DNA of 64,000 nucleotides from contig NZ_CP142394.1 in NCBI RefSeq assembly GCF_035930445.1, positions 2,017,501-2,081,500 on the forward strand. The letters are read 5' to 3'. The position numbers were made by a program, and so were the translations under genes. Below, piece after piece: positions 18,347 to 27,280 of the stretch (its first letter is position 1; each line of letters opens with the position of its first letter). This stretch comes from Sphingopyxis chilensis. GTDB taxonomy: Bacteria; Pseudomonadota; Alphaproteobacteria; Sphingomonadales; Sphingomonadaceae. Under the pieces are notes generated by a model. The model was not told the DNA's origin and did not search any database. It saw nothing but the letters and a program-made list of their open reading frames with translations.

Positions 18347-21300
18347 ATGGCGATCCGCGACACATCTCTTGGCCTTTTGACCGCACTGGTTGCGGCGGTG
18401 CTGCTGCCTGCGGCACCGGCGGCGCGCGCGCAGGTGATCACGAACACCGCTTCCGCCGAATGGACGCATGACGGCCATCGCGGCGAGGCGCTGTCGAACC
18501 GCGTCGACGTCACCGTCGTGCCCCGTCCGCCGGAGCCGCCGAGCATCGCGACCTATCGCCTGACGAGCGGCGGCGGCGATCGGTCGGTGCCGCTGGCGCC
18601 GACGCAATGCGGGCGGGCGGGCGGTATCGGGGCGCTCAGCACCGCGGCGGCGGCAGCGGCAGCGATCCCGCTGGCCGGTGTCTATGCCGGGATTTCGACT
18701 GCCCCGGCATCGCTGCAGCGGAGCGACAGCTTCCGCGCCGGCGAAATGCTTGTCGTCGGCGTCACCTTCGCCGCCGCAAACCGCGACCCGCAGGCGCGCG
18801 ATACGCTGCCCGTCGTCATCGAACTCGAAAATGGCGACCGCGAATCGATCACCCTTACCGAAACGGCCGCGAACAGCGGCGAATTCGTCGGCTTCATCAA
18901 TACGATCGGTGTGCCGCCAGCCGTGACGCAGGGCGATTGCCGCCTGTCGGTCGAACCCGGCGCGCCGCTGACGCTGCGCGTGTCCGATCAGGCGGACGCG
19001 AGCCTGGTCGCGCTCGCCACGATCGACTTCCTTGTCGATCCCTTCGGCATAGTGTTCGACAGCGGCGACGGAGCGCCGGTGGCGGGAAGCCGCGTGACGA
19101 TCGTCGACGCCGCAACGGGCCAGCCGGCGAAGGTGTTCGGCGACGACGGCGTCTCGGCCTACCCCTCCAGCGTCATCACCGGGCAGCGCGTCACCGATTC
19201 GGGCGGGACGGTCTATGACTTTCCGGCGGGCGACTATCGCTTTCCTTTTCTCGCACCGGGCGCCTACCGCCTGGTCGTAGAACCGCCCGCGCCGTTCACC
19301 GCCCCGTCGGCGTCGAACCCAGCCGAACTCGCCGCCTTTCGCCGCCCGGACGACGGCCAGCCGTTCACGATCAACGACGCGAGCTATGGCCGCAGTTTCA
19401 CGCTGGACAGCCCCGCCCCGGTGCGCGTCGACATTCCCGTCGACCAGCCCGGCCTGCCGCTGGTCCTGCGCAAGACGACCTCGACGCAGGTCGCGGTGCC
19501 CGGCGACGTCATCCAGTATCGCATCGAGCTCTCCAATCGCGACACCCGCCGCGCCACCGGCGCGGTGACGGTGCGCGACGTCCTGCCCGCCGGGATGCGC
19601 CTGCGCGCCGATACCGTGCGGGTCGACGGCGTTCGTGTCGATGCGGCCGTCGAGGCGAATGGCCGCGCGTTCGCCGTCACGCTGCCCGGAATCGCGGCCT
19701 CGCGCTTGGCGCTGCTCACCTATCTGGCCGAAGTCGTCGTGTCGGCGCAGCCGGGCAATGCCCTCAATCGCGCATCGGCGACGGACAACCGCGGGACGAC
19801 AAGCAACGTCGCCGAAGCGACGATTTCGATCAAACGCGACCAGCTCGGCGACCGGATGACGATCATCGGCCGGATCACCGACGGCGGCTGCAGCATCGAT
19901 CCGGGCAAGGCCGGCGGCATCATGGGCGTGCGCGTGATGCTCCAGGACGGCAGCTACACCGTCACCGACCAAGATGGCCGCTATCATTTCGAAGGCGTGC
20001 GCCCCGGCCTGCACGTCGCGCAGATCGATCCTTCAACGCTGCCGCTCGACCGCGAGGCCGTCGATTGCGCCCGCTCGACGCAAAGCGCCAGCAGCGCCAT
20101 TTCGCGCTTCGTCGAAGGACGCGGCGGCGCGCTGAAACGCGCCGATTTCCGTGCGATCGCCAGCACGCCGCGCGCCGCGCCGAACCTCACCACCATCACG
20201 GCGCCGACAGTTCTGAGCGATCCCGAAGCCGCCGGCGCCGGTCGCGACTGGCTCGCGGGTCAGGCGCCGGGCATCGCATGGCTCTTTCCCGAAATCGACC
20301 ATAACCCCCGCGCCAAGGCGATCCGCGCCGCGGTGAAGCACGCCCCCGGCCAGACAGTGTCGCTCCGCGTCAACGGCAAGGCAGCCGATCCGCTGACCTT
20401 CGAGGGCATGAGCAAATCCGCCGACGCCAGCGTTGCGGTGAGCCTGTGGCGCGGCCTCGAAATCCGCGAAGGCGAAAATCGCCTCATCGCCGAAGTGAAG
20501 GACGCGGGCGGCGTCACCGTCGAAACGCTCGAACGCACCGTCCACTATTCGATCACCCCGATGCGCGCGACGCTGATCCACGAAAAATCGGTGCTCGTCG
20601 CCGATGGCGTCACGCGCCCGGTGATCGCGGTGCACCTGACCGACCGCGACGGCAAGCCGGTTCGCGCCGGGCTGACGGGTGATTTCGTCGTTCCCGCACC
20701 CTATTATCCGGCGGTCGAAGCCGATGCGCAGCAGGCGCGCCAGCTCGCGGGCCTTGAACGCGCGCAGCCGGTGTGGAAGATCGATGGCGACGATGGCATC
20801 GCCTATATCGAACTCGAACCGACGACCGCGTCGGGCACGCTCGCGATGGATTTCAACTTCCGCGACGACAAGGTGACACGCAAGCAGACGATCGAAACCT
20901 GGCTCGATCCGGGCAACCGCCCGTGGACCGTGGTCGGCTTTGCCGCCGGAACGCTGGGCTATAACACCCTCGACGACCGGATGGAGCCGGTAGCGGAAAC
21001 GCTCGACGATCTGAACGCAGACGCGCGGCTTGCGCTCTATGCCAAGGGCCGCGTGCGCGGCAAATGGCTGATGACCCTCGCCTATGACAGCGACAAGGAC
21101 GAGGACGACGCGCGGTTCGGCGGCGTGATCGATCCGCGCGCCTATTATACGATCTACGCCGACCGCAACGAGACGCGCTACGACGCCGCCTCGGTGCGCA
21201 AGCTCTATCTGCGCCTTGAACGTCCGCAATTCTATGCGATGTTCGGCGATATCGAGACGGGGATTTCAGAGCCCGAGCTCGCCCGCTACCAGCGCGCGCT

Positions 21301-23458
21301 CAACGGCGGCAAGGCCGAGTATCGCGGGCGCAATGTCGCCGCGACCGCCTTCGTCGCCGACACGCCCTATCGTTTCCGCCGCGACGAGATCCAGGGCAAC
21401 GGCCTGACCGGTCCGTACCAGCTCGGCGCGAAGGATATTTTGCCGAACAGCGAGCGCATCGTAATCGAGACGCGCGACCGGCTGCACAGCGAGCGCATCG
21501 TCGACAGCGTCAGCCTGTCGCGCCATGTTGATTATGACATCGACTATCTGTCGGGAACGATCCGCTTCCGCGAACCCGTGCTCAGCCGCTCGCCCGCCCT
21601 CGACCCGCAGTTCATCGTCGCCGAATATGAGACGGGCGGCGTCGGCCAGCGCGTGCTCAACGCCGGCGGGCGCGTCAGCTATCAGTCTAACGACGAAAAA
21701 ATCCGCGTCGGCGCGACCTTCATCCACGACGAGGACGGCAACGCCAGGACCAACCTTGGCGGTGTCGATGCGCGCTATCGCCCCAATATCGACACCGAAG
21801 TCCGCGCCGAACTCGCGATCAGCGATGCCAAGGCCCAGAATGGCAGCCCCGTCGCGACCGCGGGCAGCGCAAAGGCGTGGCTGGTCGAGGCCGAGCATCA
21901 CAGCAGCAATATGGATATTCTCGCCTATGTCCGCGAGCGCGAGGCGGGCTTCGGCGCCGGCCAGCTCAATCGCGGCGAGGACGGCACGCGCAAGTTCGGC
22001 TTCGATGCGCGCCTCCGCGCGACGCGCACGCTGTCGCTGACCGGCAGCGCGTGGCAGGAAGATTATCTCGACACCAATGCGCGCCGCCGCGCCGCGCGGG
22101 TGCTAGCCGAATATGACAATGGCACCACCGTCGCGCGCGCCGGCCTCACCCATGCCGACGACCGCCTGACCGATGGCACGCAGAACCGCTCGAACATCGT
22201 CCAGCTCGGCGCGACGCAACGGATGTTCGGCAAGCGCCTCGAACTCGACGCGCAGACCGAATATGCCTTGGGCGGCGAGGATGCCAGCGTCGATTTTCCG
22301 ACCCGCCACCGCCTTGGCGCGCGCGTCGTGATCAACCGCGACGTCAACCTCGTCGGCAGCTATGAAATCGCCGACGGCGATACGGTCAAGGCGCGCACCG
22401 CGCGGCTCGGCTTCGACCTCGCCCCTTGGTCGGGCGCGCGCCTGCTCGCCACCGCAAACCAGCAGGAGATCGGCGAATATGGACCGCGCAGCTTCGCCGC
22501 CTATGGCCTGTCGCAGTCGCTGAAGCTTGGCGAGCGCTGGTCGGTCGATGTGTCGGTCGACGGCAACCGTACCATCGGCGGCATCCGTGCGGGCGACGTG
22601 CTTAATGTCGACCAACCTGTCGCATCAGGCGGTTTCCTCGGCACGGGCGGCACGCTCACCGAAGATTTCCTCGCGATCAGCAGCGGTGCAACCTACCGCG
22701 CCGACCGCTGGACGCTCACGGGCCGCGCCGAATATCGCGACGGCGAGCTCGCCAACCGTTATGGCCTGACGCTCGGCGGCCTCCGCCAGCTCGGCGAAGG
22801 TCGCGCGCTCGGCGCACTCTTCACTTATGCCAAAGCAAGCGGCAGCGGCACGACACCAACGACCGAGGTCATCAACTTCGAAATGAGCTGGGCCCACCGC
22901 CCCGCCGATTCGCGCGTGTCATGGCTGGGCAAGAGCGAATTCCGTTCGGACAAGGTGCGCGACGCTGTTGCGGGCCGGCCCGGCCCGATCGGCGGAACGC
23001 TGACGATCGACGGGGATGCGACAAGCCGCCGCTTGCTGGGCAGCCTGTCGGCCAACTGGACGCCGCTCGGCACGCGCGGCGAAGGCGGCATGTGGTACGA
23101 ACGCGCCGAGATCGGCCTCTTTTGGGGCACGCGCTATAATTTCGACCGCTTCGGCGCCGATGACGTCAAGGGCTGGTCGAACCTGATCGGCGCCGACTTT
23201 CGCTTCAACCTCGGCGAGCATGTCGATGTCGGCGCCTCGGGCACCGTGCGCGTCGGCACCGATGCCGACACCGTCAGCTGGGCCGGCGGCCCGACGGTGA
23301 CGCTGGCGCCGATGAAGAATGCCAATATCACCTTCGGCTATAATTTCGCGGGCTTCCACGACCGCGATTTCGAAGACGCGCGCTTCTCGCGATCGGGCGC
23401 CTATGTGACCTTCAAGCTGAAGTTCGACCAGACGAGTTTCGCAGGGTTGGGGCTTTAA
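18347..23458 (+). CDS. giant DUF11 / SdrD-like / outer-membrane barrel protein
   Basis: A 1703-residue exported protein. Signal peptide 1-28 (ends AARA), then the NTA module VITNTASAEWTHDG to SNRVDVTVV shared with proteins A and C. About 233-330 is a prealbumin-like (SdrD/CNA-B type) domain, about 371-490 a DUF11 domain (VPGDVIQYRIELSN), about 507-565 a second SdrD/carboxypeptidase-regulatory-like domain (VTDQDGRYHFEGVRPG). From about 864 the pattern changes to alternating aromatic strands typical of an outer-membrane barrel (KLYLRLERPQFYAMFGDIE near 966), ending in a terminal strand YVTFKLKF. So it is probably anchored in the outer membrane with N-terminal domains on one face. Role unknown; assembly or anchoring platform for A-C is inference from linkage and the shared module. 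Confidence 0.75.
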   Translation: MAIRDTSLGLLTALVAAVLLPAAPAARAQVITNTASAEWTHDGHRGEALSNRVDVTVVPRPPEPPSIATYRLTSGGGDRSVPLAPTQCGRAGGIGALSTAAAAAAAIPLAGVYAGISTAPASLQRSDSFRAGEMLVVGVTFAAANRDPQARDTLPVVIELENGDRESITLTETAANSGEFVGFINTIGVPPAVTQGDCRLSVEPGAPLTLRVSDQADASLVALATIDFLVDPFGIVFDSGDGAPVAGSRVTIVDAATGQPAKVFGDDGVSAYPSSVITGQRVTDSGGTVYDFPAGDYRFPFLAPGAYRLVVEPPAPFTAPSASNPAELAAFRRPDDGQPFTINDASYGRSFTLDSPAPVRVDIPVDQPGLPLVLRKTTSTQVAVPGDVIQYRIELSNRDTRRATGAVTVRDVLPAGMRLRADTVRVDGVRVDAAVEANGRAFAVTLPGIAASRLALLTYLAEVVVSAQPGNALNRASATDNRGTTSNVAEATISIKRDQLGDRMTIIGRITDGGCSIDPGKAGGIMGVRVMLQDGSYTVTDQDGRYHFEGVRPGLHVAQIDPSTLPLDREAVDCARSTQSASSAISRFVEGRGGALKRADFRAIASTPRAAPNLTTITAPTVLSDPEAAGAGRDWLAGQAPGIAWLFPEIDHNPRAKAIRAAVKHAPGQTVSLRVNGKAADPLTFEGMSKSADASVAVSLWRGLEIREGENRLIAEVKDAGGVTVETLERTVHYSITPMRATLIHEKSVLVADGVTRPVIAVHLTDRDGKPVRAGLTGDFVVPAPYYPAVEADAQQARQLAGLERAQPVWKIDGDDGIAYIELEPTTASGTLAMDFNFRDDKVTRKQTIETWLDPGNRPWTVVGFAAGTLGYNTLDDRMEPVAETLDDLNADARLALYAKGRVRGKWLMTLAYDSDKDEDDARFGGVIDPRAYYTIYADRNETRYDAASVRKLYLRLERPQFYAMFGDIETGISEPELARYQRALNGGKAEYRGRNVAATAFVADTPYRFRRDEIQGNGLTGPYQLGAKDILPNSERIVIETRDRLHSERIVDSVSLSRHVDYDIDYLSGTIRFREPVLSRSPALDPQFIVAEYETGGVGQRVLNAGGRVSYQSNDEKIRVGATFIHDEDGNARTNLGGVDARYRPNIDTEVRAELAISDAKAQNGSPVATAGSAKAWLVEAEHHSSNMDILAYVREREAGFGAGQLNRGEDGTRKFGFDARLRATRTLSLTGSAWQEDYLDTNARRRAARVLAEYDNGTTVARAGLTHADDRLTDGTQNRSNIVQLGATQRMFGKRLELDAQTEYALGGEDASVDFPTRHRLGARVVINRDVNLVGSYEIADGDTVKARTARLGFDLAPWSGARLLATANQQEIGEYGPRSFAAYGLSQSLKLGERWSVDVSVDGNRTIGGIRAGDVLNVDQPVASGGFLGTGGTLTEDFLAISSGATYRADRWTLTGRAEYRDGELANRYGLTLGGLRQLGEGRALGALFTYAKASGSGTTPTTEVINFEMSWAHRPADSRVSWLGKSEFRSDKVRDAVAGRPGPIGGTLTIDGDATSRRLLGSLSANWTPLGTRGEGGMWYERAEIGLFWGTRYNFDRFGADDVKGWSNLIGADFRFNLGEHVDVGASGTVRVGTDADTVSWAGGPTVTLAPMKNANITFGYNFAGFHDRDFEDARFSRSGAYVTFKLKFDQTSFAGLGL

Positions 23459-23463
23459 ATAGC

Positions 23464-23541
23464 TCGTCATTGCGAGCGTAGCAAAGCAATCCAGGACGGC
23501 ATCAACCGCCCTGGATTGCTTTGCTACGCTCGCAATGACGA
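23464..23541. repeat. 78-bp palindromic repeat element
   Basis: 32-base arms 23464-23495 and 23510-23541 are perfect inverted copies, extended by a C-G-G/C-C-G step after one mismatch, with a six-base loop. The arm core TCATTGCGAGCGTAGCAAAG belongs to a palindromic repeat type I recognise from intergenic regions of many proteobacteria. It fills the gap between the giant surface protein and the convergent E2 gene and may stop transcription from both sides, though no T-run follows. Confidence 0.85.
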
Positions 23542-23548
23542 AATAGGA

Positions 23549-24862
23549 TCAATCCGCGAACAGCAAAACCGGCGTTTCGATCAGCTTCTTGAGCGCCTGC
23601 ACATAGCTCGCGGCATCCCAGCCATCGACGACACGATGGTCGCAGCTGATCGAGAGGTTCATCAGCTTCGCGCGGCGGATGTCGTCGCCGTCGAACACAG
23701 GGCGCTCGACGATCTTGTTCGGGCCGATGATCGCAACCTCGGGCCGGTTGATCACCGGCGTCGTCGCGATCCCGCCAAGCGGGCCCAGCGAGGTGACGGT
23801 CAGCGTGCCGCCGGTCAGTTCCTCGACCTTCGCTTTCCCGGTGCGCGCGGCTTCGGCAAGGCGCGTGATCTCGCTTGCGAGCTGCCACACATTCATGTCC
23901 TGCGCGTCGCGGATCACCGGGACCATCAACCCGGCATCGGTCTGCGTCGCCATGCCGAGATGCACCGCGCCATAGCGCGTCACCACGCCGCCTTCGTCAT
24001 CGTAGCGCGCGTTGATCATCGGGAACTCAGGGATCGTGCGGCAGATTGCGACGATCAGGAAGGGCAGCATCGTGAGCTTCGGACGGCCGCCGCGATTGGC
24101 GTTGAGGTCGGCGCGCATCTCTTCGAGCGCGGTGACGTCCATTTCCTCGACATAGGTGAAGTGCGGGATCGCGCGCTTCGACGCCGCCATATTCTCGGCG
24201 ATCTTGCGGCGCATCCCGATGACCTTGATCGGCTCGTCGGCGCGGGCGCGGCTGGCGCCCGGCGCATGATAGCCCTGCCCGCTGCTATAGCGAAGGAAGG
24301 CGTCGAGGTCGGCGTGGCGGATGCGGTCGCCCTCGGACTGCACCTGACCCAAGTCGACGCCCAGGTCCTTGGCGCGCGCGCGGACAGCGGGCGAGGCGAG
24401 GACAGGTCTATCTCCCCTCCCGCTTGCGGGAGGGCTCGGGGGAGGGCTTGTTTCGGAAACTGCCGGAGTGGGCTCAACATGCCCTCCCCTAGCCCCTCCC
24501 GCAAGCGGGAGGGGGACTGCTTCCGCAACCGAAATCTCCTCGGCACCCGGCGTTTCCGCCTCGATCTGCTGTTCGACCGGTGTGTCCGCAGGCGGTGCTT
24601 CCACTTCGCCTTCACCGTCGCCGTCCGTCTCGATCACAGCAAGCGTCGAGCCGATCGGGATAAGATCGCCGACCTCGCCCGCCAGTTCGACCACCACGCC
24701 CGAAACGGGCGATTCCATTTCGACGGTCGCCTTGTCGGTCATCATGTCGGCAAGCTGCGCGTCCTCCTCGACGCGTTCGCCTACACGCACATGCCAGGCG
24801 ACAATCTCGGCCTCGGCAATGCCTTCGCCGATGTCGGGCAGACGGAATGAATAGCGGGCCAT
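23549..24862 (-). CDS. bkdB: branched-chain 2-oxoacid dehydrogenase E2 (dihydrolipoyl acyltransferase)
   Basis: A 437-residue E2 subunit. Lipoyl domain at 1-80 with the lipoyl-lysine K44 in MMTDKATVEME, flexible linker about 81-152, peripheral-subunit-binding domain about 153-190 (LASPAVRARAKDLGVDL), and catalytic domain from about 205 with active-site CDHRVVDGWD. It transfers acyl groups from lipoyl to CoA in branched-chain amino acid breakdown. The linker is odd: residues about 117-150 are encoded by two inverted copies of a palindromic repeat. Last gene of the E1a-E1b-E2 operon; no E3 is present here, so it must come from elsewhere. Confidence 0.9.
   Translation of the reverse strand: MARYSFRLPDIGEGIAEAEIVAWHVRVGERVEEDAQLADMMTDKATVEMESPVSGVVVELAGEVGDLIPIGSTLAVIETDGDGEGEVEAPPADTPVEQQIEAETPGAEEISVAEAVPLPLAGGARGGHVEPTPAVSETSPPPSPPASGRGDRPVLASPAVRARAKDLGVDLGQVQSEGDRIRHADLDAFLRYSSGQGYHAPGASRARADEPIKVIGMRRKIAENMAASKRAIPHFTYVEEMDVTALEEMRADLNANRGGRPKLTMLPFLIVAICRTIPEFPMINARYDDEGGVVTRYGAVHLGMATQTDAGLMVPVIRDAQDMNVWQLASEITRLAEAARTGKAKVEELTGGTLTVTSLGPLGGIATTPVINRPEVAIIGPNKIVERPVFDGDDIRRAKLMNLSISCDHRVVDGWDAASYVQALKKLIETPVLLFAD
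24415..24513. repeat. inverted pair of palindromic repeats inside the E2 gene
   Basis: Two copies of the 20-base palindrome with arms CCCTCCCGC/GCGGGAGGG (24415-24434 and 24494-24513), each followed on its inner side by a related tail (24435-24447 and 24481-24492), in opposite orientation. The pair lies wholly in frame within the linker coding region and encodes runs such as PLPLAGG and SPPPSPPASGRG. The same core occurs at 2361. Confidence 0.8.
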
Positions 24863-24866
24863 GGCG

Positions 24867-25895
24867 TCAGTCCTTCAAAATCTTGGTGAGCGCGGTCGCG
24901 ATGCGCACCGGGCCAGGGAAATAGGCCCATTCGAGGCTATGCGGATACGGCGTGTCGAAACCGGTGACGCGTTCGACCGGCGCTTCGAGATGATAGAAGC
25001 AGCGTTCCTGCACCAGCGCGGCAAGTTCGGCGCCGAAGCCCGAGGTGCGCGTCGCTTCGTGGATGATCAGGCAGCGGCCGGTCTTCTTTACCGACGCCTC
25101 GATCGCGTCGATGTCGAGCGGCAGCAAGGTGCGCAGGTCAAGGATCTCTGCGTCGATGCCCATTTCCTCGACGATTGTCTTGGTGACATGCACCATCGTG
25201 CCATAGGCGAGGATGGTCAGCGCCTCGCCTTCGCGCACTGTCGCGGCCTTGCCGAGGTCGATGCGGTAATAGCCCTCGGGCACCGCGCTCGCATCATGCT
25301 TCGACCAGGGCTCGACCGGGCGGTCGTAATAGCCGCTGAACGGACCGTTATAGATGCGCTTGGGCTCAAGGAAGACGACCGGGTCATTGTCCTCGATCGC
25401 CGCGACCAAAAGACCCTTGGCGTCATAGGGGTTCGACGGAATGACCGTCTTCACGCCGCAGATATGCGTCATGATGCTTTCAGGCGACTGGCTGTGCGTC
25501 TGACCGCCGAAGATGCCTCCCCCAAACGGGGTACGCACCGTCATCGGGCAGATAAAGTCGTTCGCCGAGCGATAGCGCAGCCGCGCCGCTTCGCTGACGA
25601 GCTGGTCAAGGCCGGGATAGATATAGTCGGCGAACTGGATCTCGGGGACCGGGCGCAGTCCGTATGCGCCCATCCCGACCGCGACCCCGATGATGCCGCA
25701 TTCGTTGATCGGCGTGTCGAACACGCGTGTCTTGCCATGCTTTTTCTGAAGACCGGCGGTCGCGCGGAACACGCCGCCGAAAAAGCCGACATCCTCGCCC
25801 ATGACGACCGTATTGGGGTCGCGTTCGAGCATGACGTCCATCGCGCTGTTGATCGCCTCGATCATGTTCATCGTTTTGGTCTCGTCCGCCATCAT
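24867..25895 (-). CDS. bkdA2: branched-chain 2-oxoacid dehydrogenase E1 beta subunit
   Basis: A 342-residue transketolase-like beta subunit. MNMIEAINSAMDVMLERDPN, VVMGEDVGFFGGVFRAT, then FDTPINECGIIGVAVGM and IHEATRTSGFGAELAA are standard E1-beta blocks. It pairs with E1 alpha to decarboxylate branched-chain 2-oxoacids with TPP. ATG 25895 overlaps the E1-alpha stop in an ATGA arrangement; a second ATG follows at 25892. Frames extending further upstream run into E1 alpha and are not credible. Confidence 0.92.
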   Translation of the reverse strand: MMADETKTMNMIEAINSAMDVMLERDPNTVVMGEDVGFFGGVFRATAGLQKKHGKTRVFDTPINECGIIGVAVGMGAYGLRPVPEIQFADYIYPGLDQLVSEAARLRYRSANDFICPMTVRTPFGGGIFGGQTHSQSPESIMTHICGVKTVIPSNPYDAKGLLVAAIEDNDPVVFLEPKRIYNGPFSGYYDRPVEPWSKHDASAVPEGYYRIDLGKAATVREGEALTILAYGTMVHVTKTIVEEMGIDAEILDLRTLLPLDIDAIEASVKKTGRCLIIHEATRTSGFGAELAALVQERCFYHLEAPVERVTGFDTPYPHSLEWAYFPGPVRIATALTKILKD

Positions 25896-27187
25896 TCGGG
25901 CTTCCAGTCGGGGCCGAACTTGGCCTCTTGTTCGGCGAGCATCTGCGCGCATTGTTCCTTGAGGTGCCAGGGCATGTCCTCGAACACATCCTCGAACATC
26001 GTCTCGAACGGCTGGTGCATGCCGTGCCCCAAGATGCCGAGCTTTTCCGATTGCTTCTGGGTCATCTTGACCAGGTCGTCGAGCTCTTTCGCCTGCGCCT
26101 CGTGACGCGCTTCATCCCATTCGCCCAGCACGATCAGATGCTGCTTGAGCCGGGCAATCGGGTCCCCGAGCGGCCAGGCGGTCGCTTCATCGGCGGCGCG
26201 ATAGGCGCTGGGGTCGTCGGAGGTGCTGTGGCCTTCGCTGCGATAGGTGAAATGCTCGATCAGCGTCGGGCCGTTGTTGGTCCGCGCCCGGTCCGCCGCC
26301 CATTGCGTCGCGGCGTAGACCGCGAGCGGGTCGTTGCCGTCGACGCGCAGTCCTGCAATGCCGTAACCGACCGCGCGCGCCGCAAAGGTCGTGCGCTCGC
26401 TGCCGGCAAAGCCCGAGAAGCTCGATATGGCCCACTGGTTGTTCACGACGTTGAAGATGACCGGCGCGTTATACACCGTCGCAAAGGTCAGCGCCGAGTG
26501 GAAGTCGCCCTCGGCCGACGACCCCTCGCCGCACCAGACCGTCGCGATCCGGCTGTCGCCCTTCGACGCCGACGCCATCGCCCAGCCGACCGCCTGCGGA
26601 TATTGCGTCGCAAGGTTCCCCGATACGCTGAAGAAACCGTGTTCGGGCGCCGAATACATGATCGGCAACTGGCGGCCGAGGAGATGGTCGCCACGATTCG
26701 AATAGATCTGGTTCATCATCTGGATCAGCGGATAATCCCGCGTAATCAGGATGCCCTGTTGGCGATAACTCGGAAAAACCATGTCGGTCCGGTCGATCGC
26801 CATCGTCGAGGCGACCGAGGTCGCTTCCTCGCCCGTGCACTTCATATAGAAGCTGGTCTTGCCCTGCCGCTGCGCCCGGAACATCCGGTCGTCGAACGCG
26901 CGGGTGAGCATCATGTTTCGCAACATCGCGCGAAGCCGCTCGGGCGAAAGCCGGGGATCCCACTGGCCTTTCGCCTGCCCGTCGAAATCGAGCACGCGAA
27001 CGAGGCCATAGCAAAGCTCGCGCATCGCGTCGGGCTTGGTCGCCTCGCCGGGGCGCGGGGTCGCATCGACGGCAGGAACCTCGATATCGCCAAAGTCCGG
27101 CGTATCGCCGGGGCGATAGCGCGGCTCCGGGATGTGAAGCGACAGCGGCGGCAAATTGCGCGCCGGACGCTGAGGCGTCTCAGGCAT
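25892..27187 (-). CDS. bkdA1: branched-chain 2-oxoacid dehydrogenase E1 alpha subunit
   Basis: A 431-residue TPP-dependent alpha subunit, first gene of the operon. The TPP motif region is GEGSSAEGDFHSALTFATVY leading to FNVVNNQWAIS; GKTSFYMKCTGEEA and the phosphorylation-loop-like YRSEGHSTSDDPSAYR (as in the eukaryotic E1) identify it as the branched-chain rather than pyruvate type. Longer N-terminal arm than pyruvate E1 alpha, as usual for BkdA1. The 93-base gap to thyA should contain the operon promoter; no regulator gene is adjacent. Confidence 0.9.
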   Translation of the reverse strand: MPETPQRPARNLPPLSLHIPEPRYRPGDTPDFGDIEVPAVDATPRPGEATKPDAMRELCYGLVRVLDFDGQAKGQWDPRLSPERLRAMLRNMMLTRAFDDRMFRAQRQGKTSFYMKCTGEEATSVASTMAIDRTDMVFPSYRQQGILITRDYPLIQMMNQIYSNRGDHLLGRQLPIMYSAPEHGFFSVSGNLATQYPQAVGWAMASASKGDSRIATVWCGEGSSAEGDFHSALTFATVYNAPVIFNVVNNQWAISSFSGFAGSERTTFAARAVGYGIAGLRVDGNDPLAVYAATQWAADRARTNNGPTLIEHFTYRSEGHSTSDDPSAYRAADEATAWPLGDPIARLKQHLIVLGEWDEARHEAQAKELDDLVKMTQKQSEKLGILGHGMHQPFETMFEDVFEDMPWHLKEQCAQMLAEQEAKFGPDWKPE

Positions 27188-27280
27188 ATCTTCTTCCCTT
27201 CGGACGCGAATCGCGCACCTAGTTATATTTCAACGTGACGACATATTATTACGGATGCCATACGAATGCAACGGCGGCCA

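Noticed and set aside
18191..20014. A 607-codon frame antisense to the giant surface protein
   Set aside because: Covers parts of two genes, no signal or domain, codon pattern reflects the sense gene.
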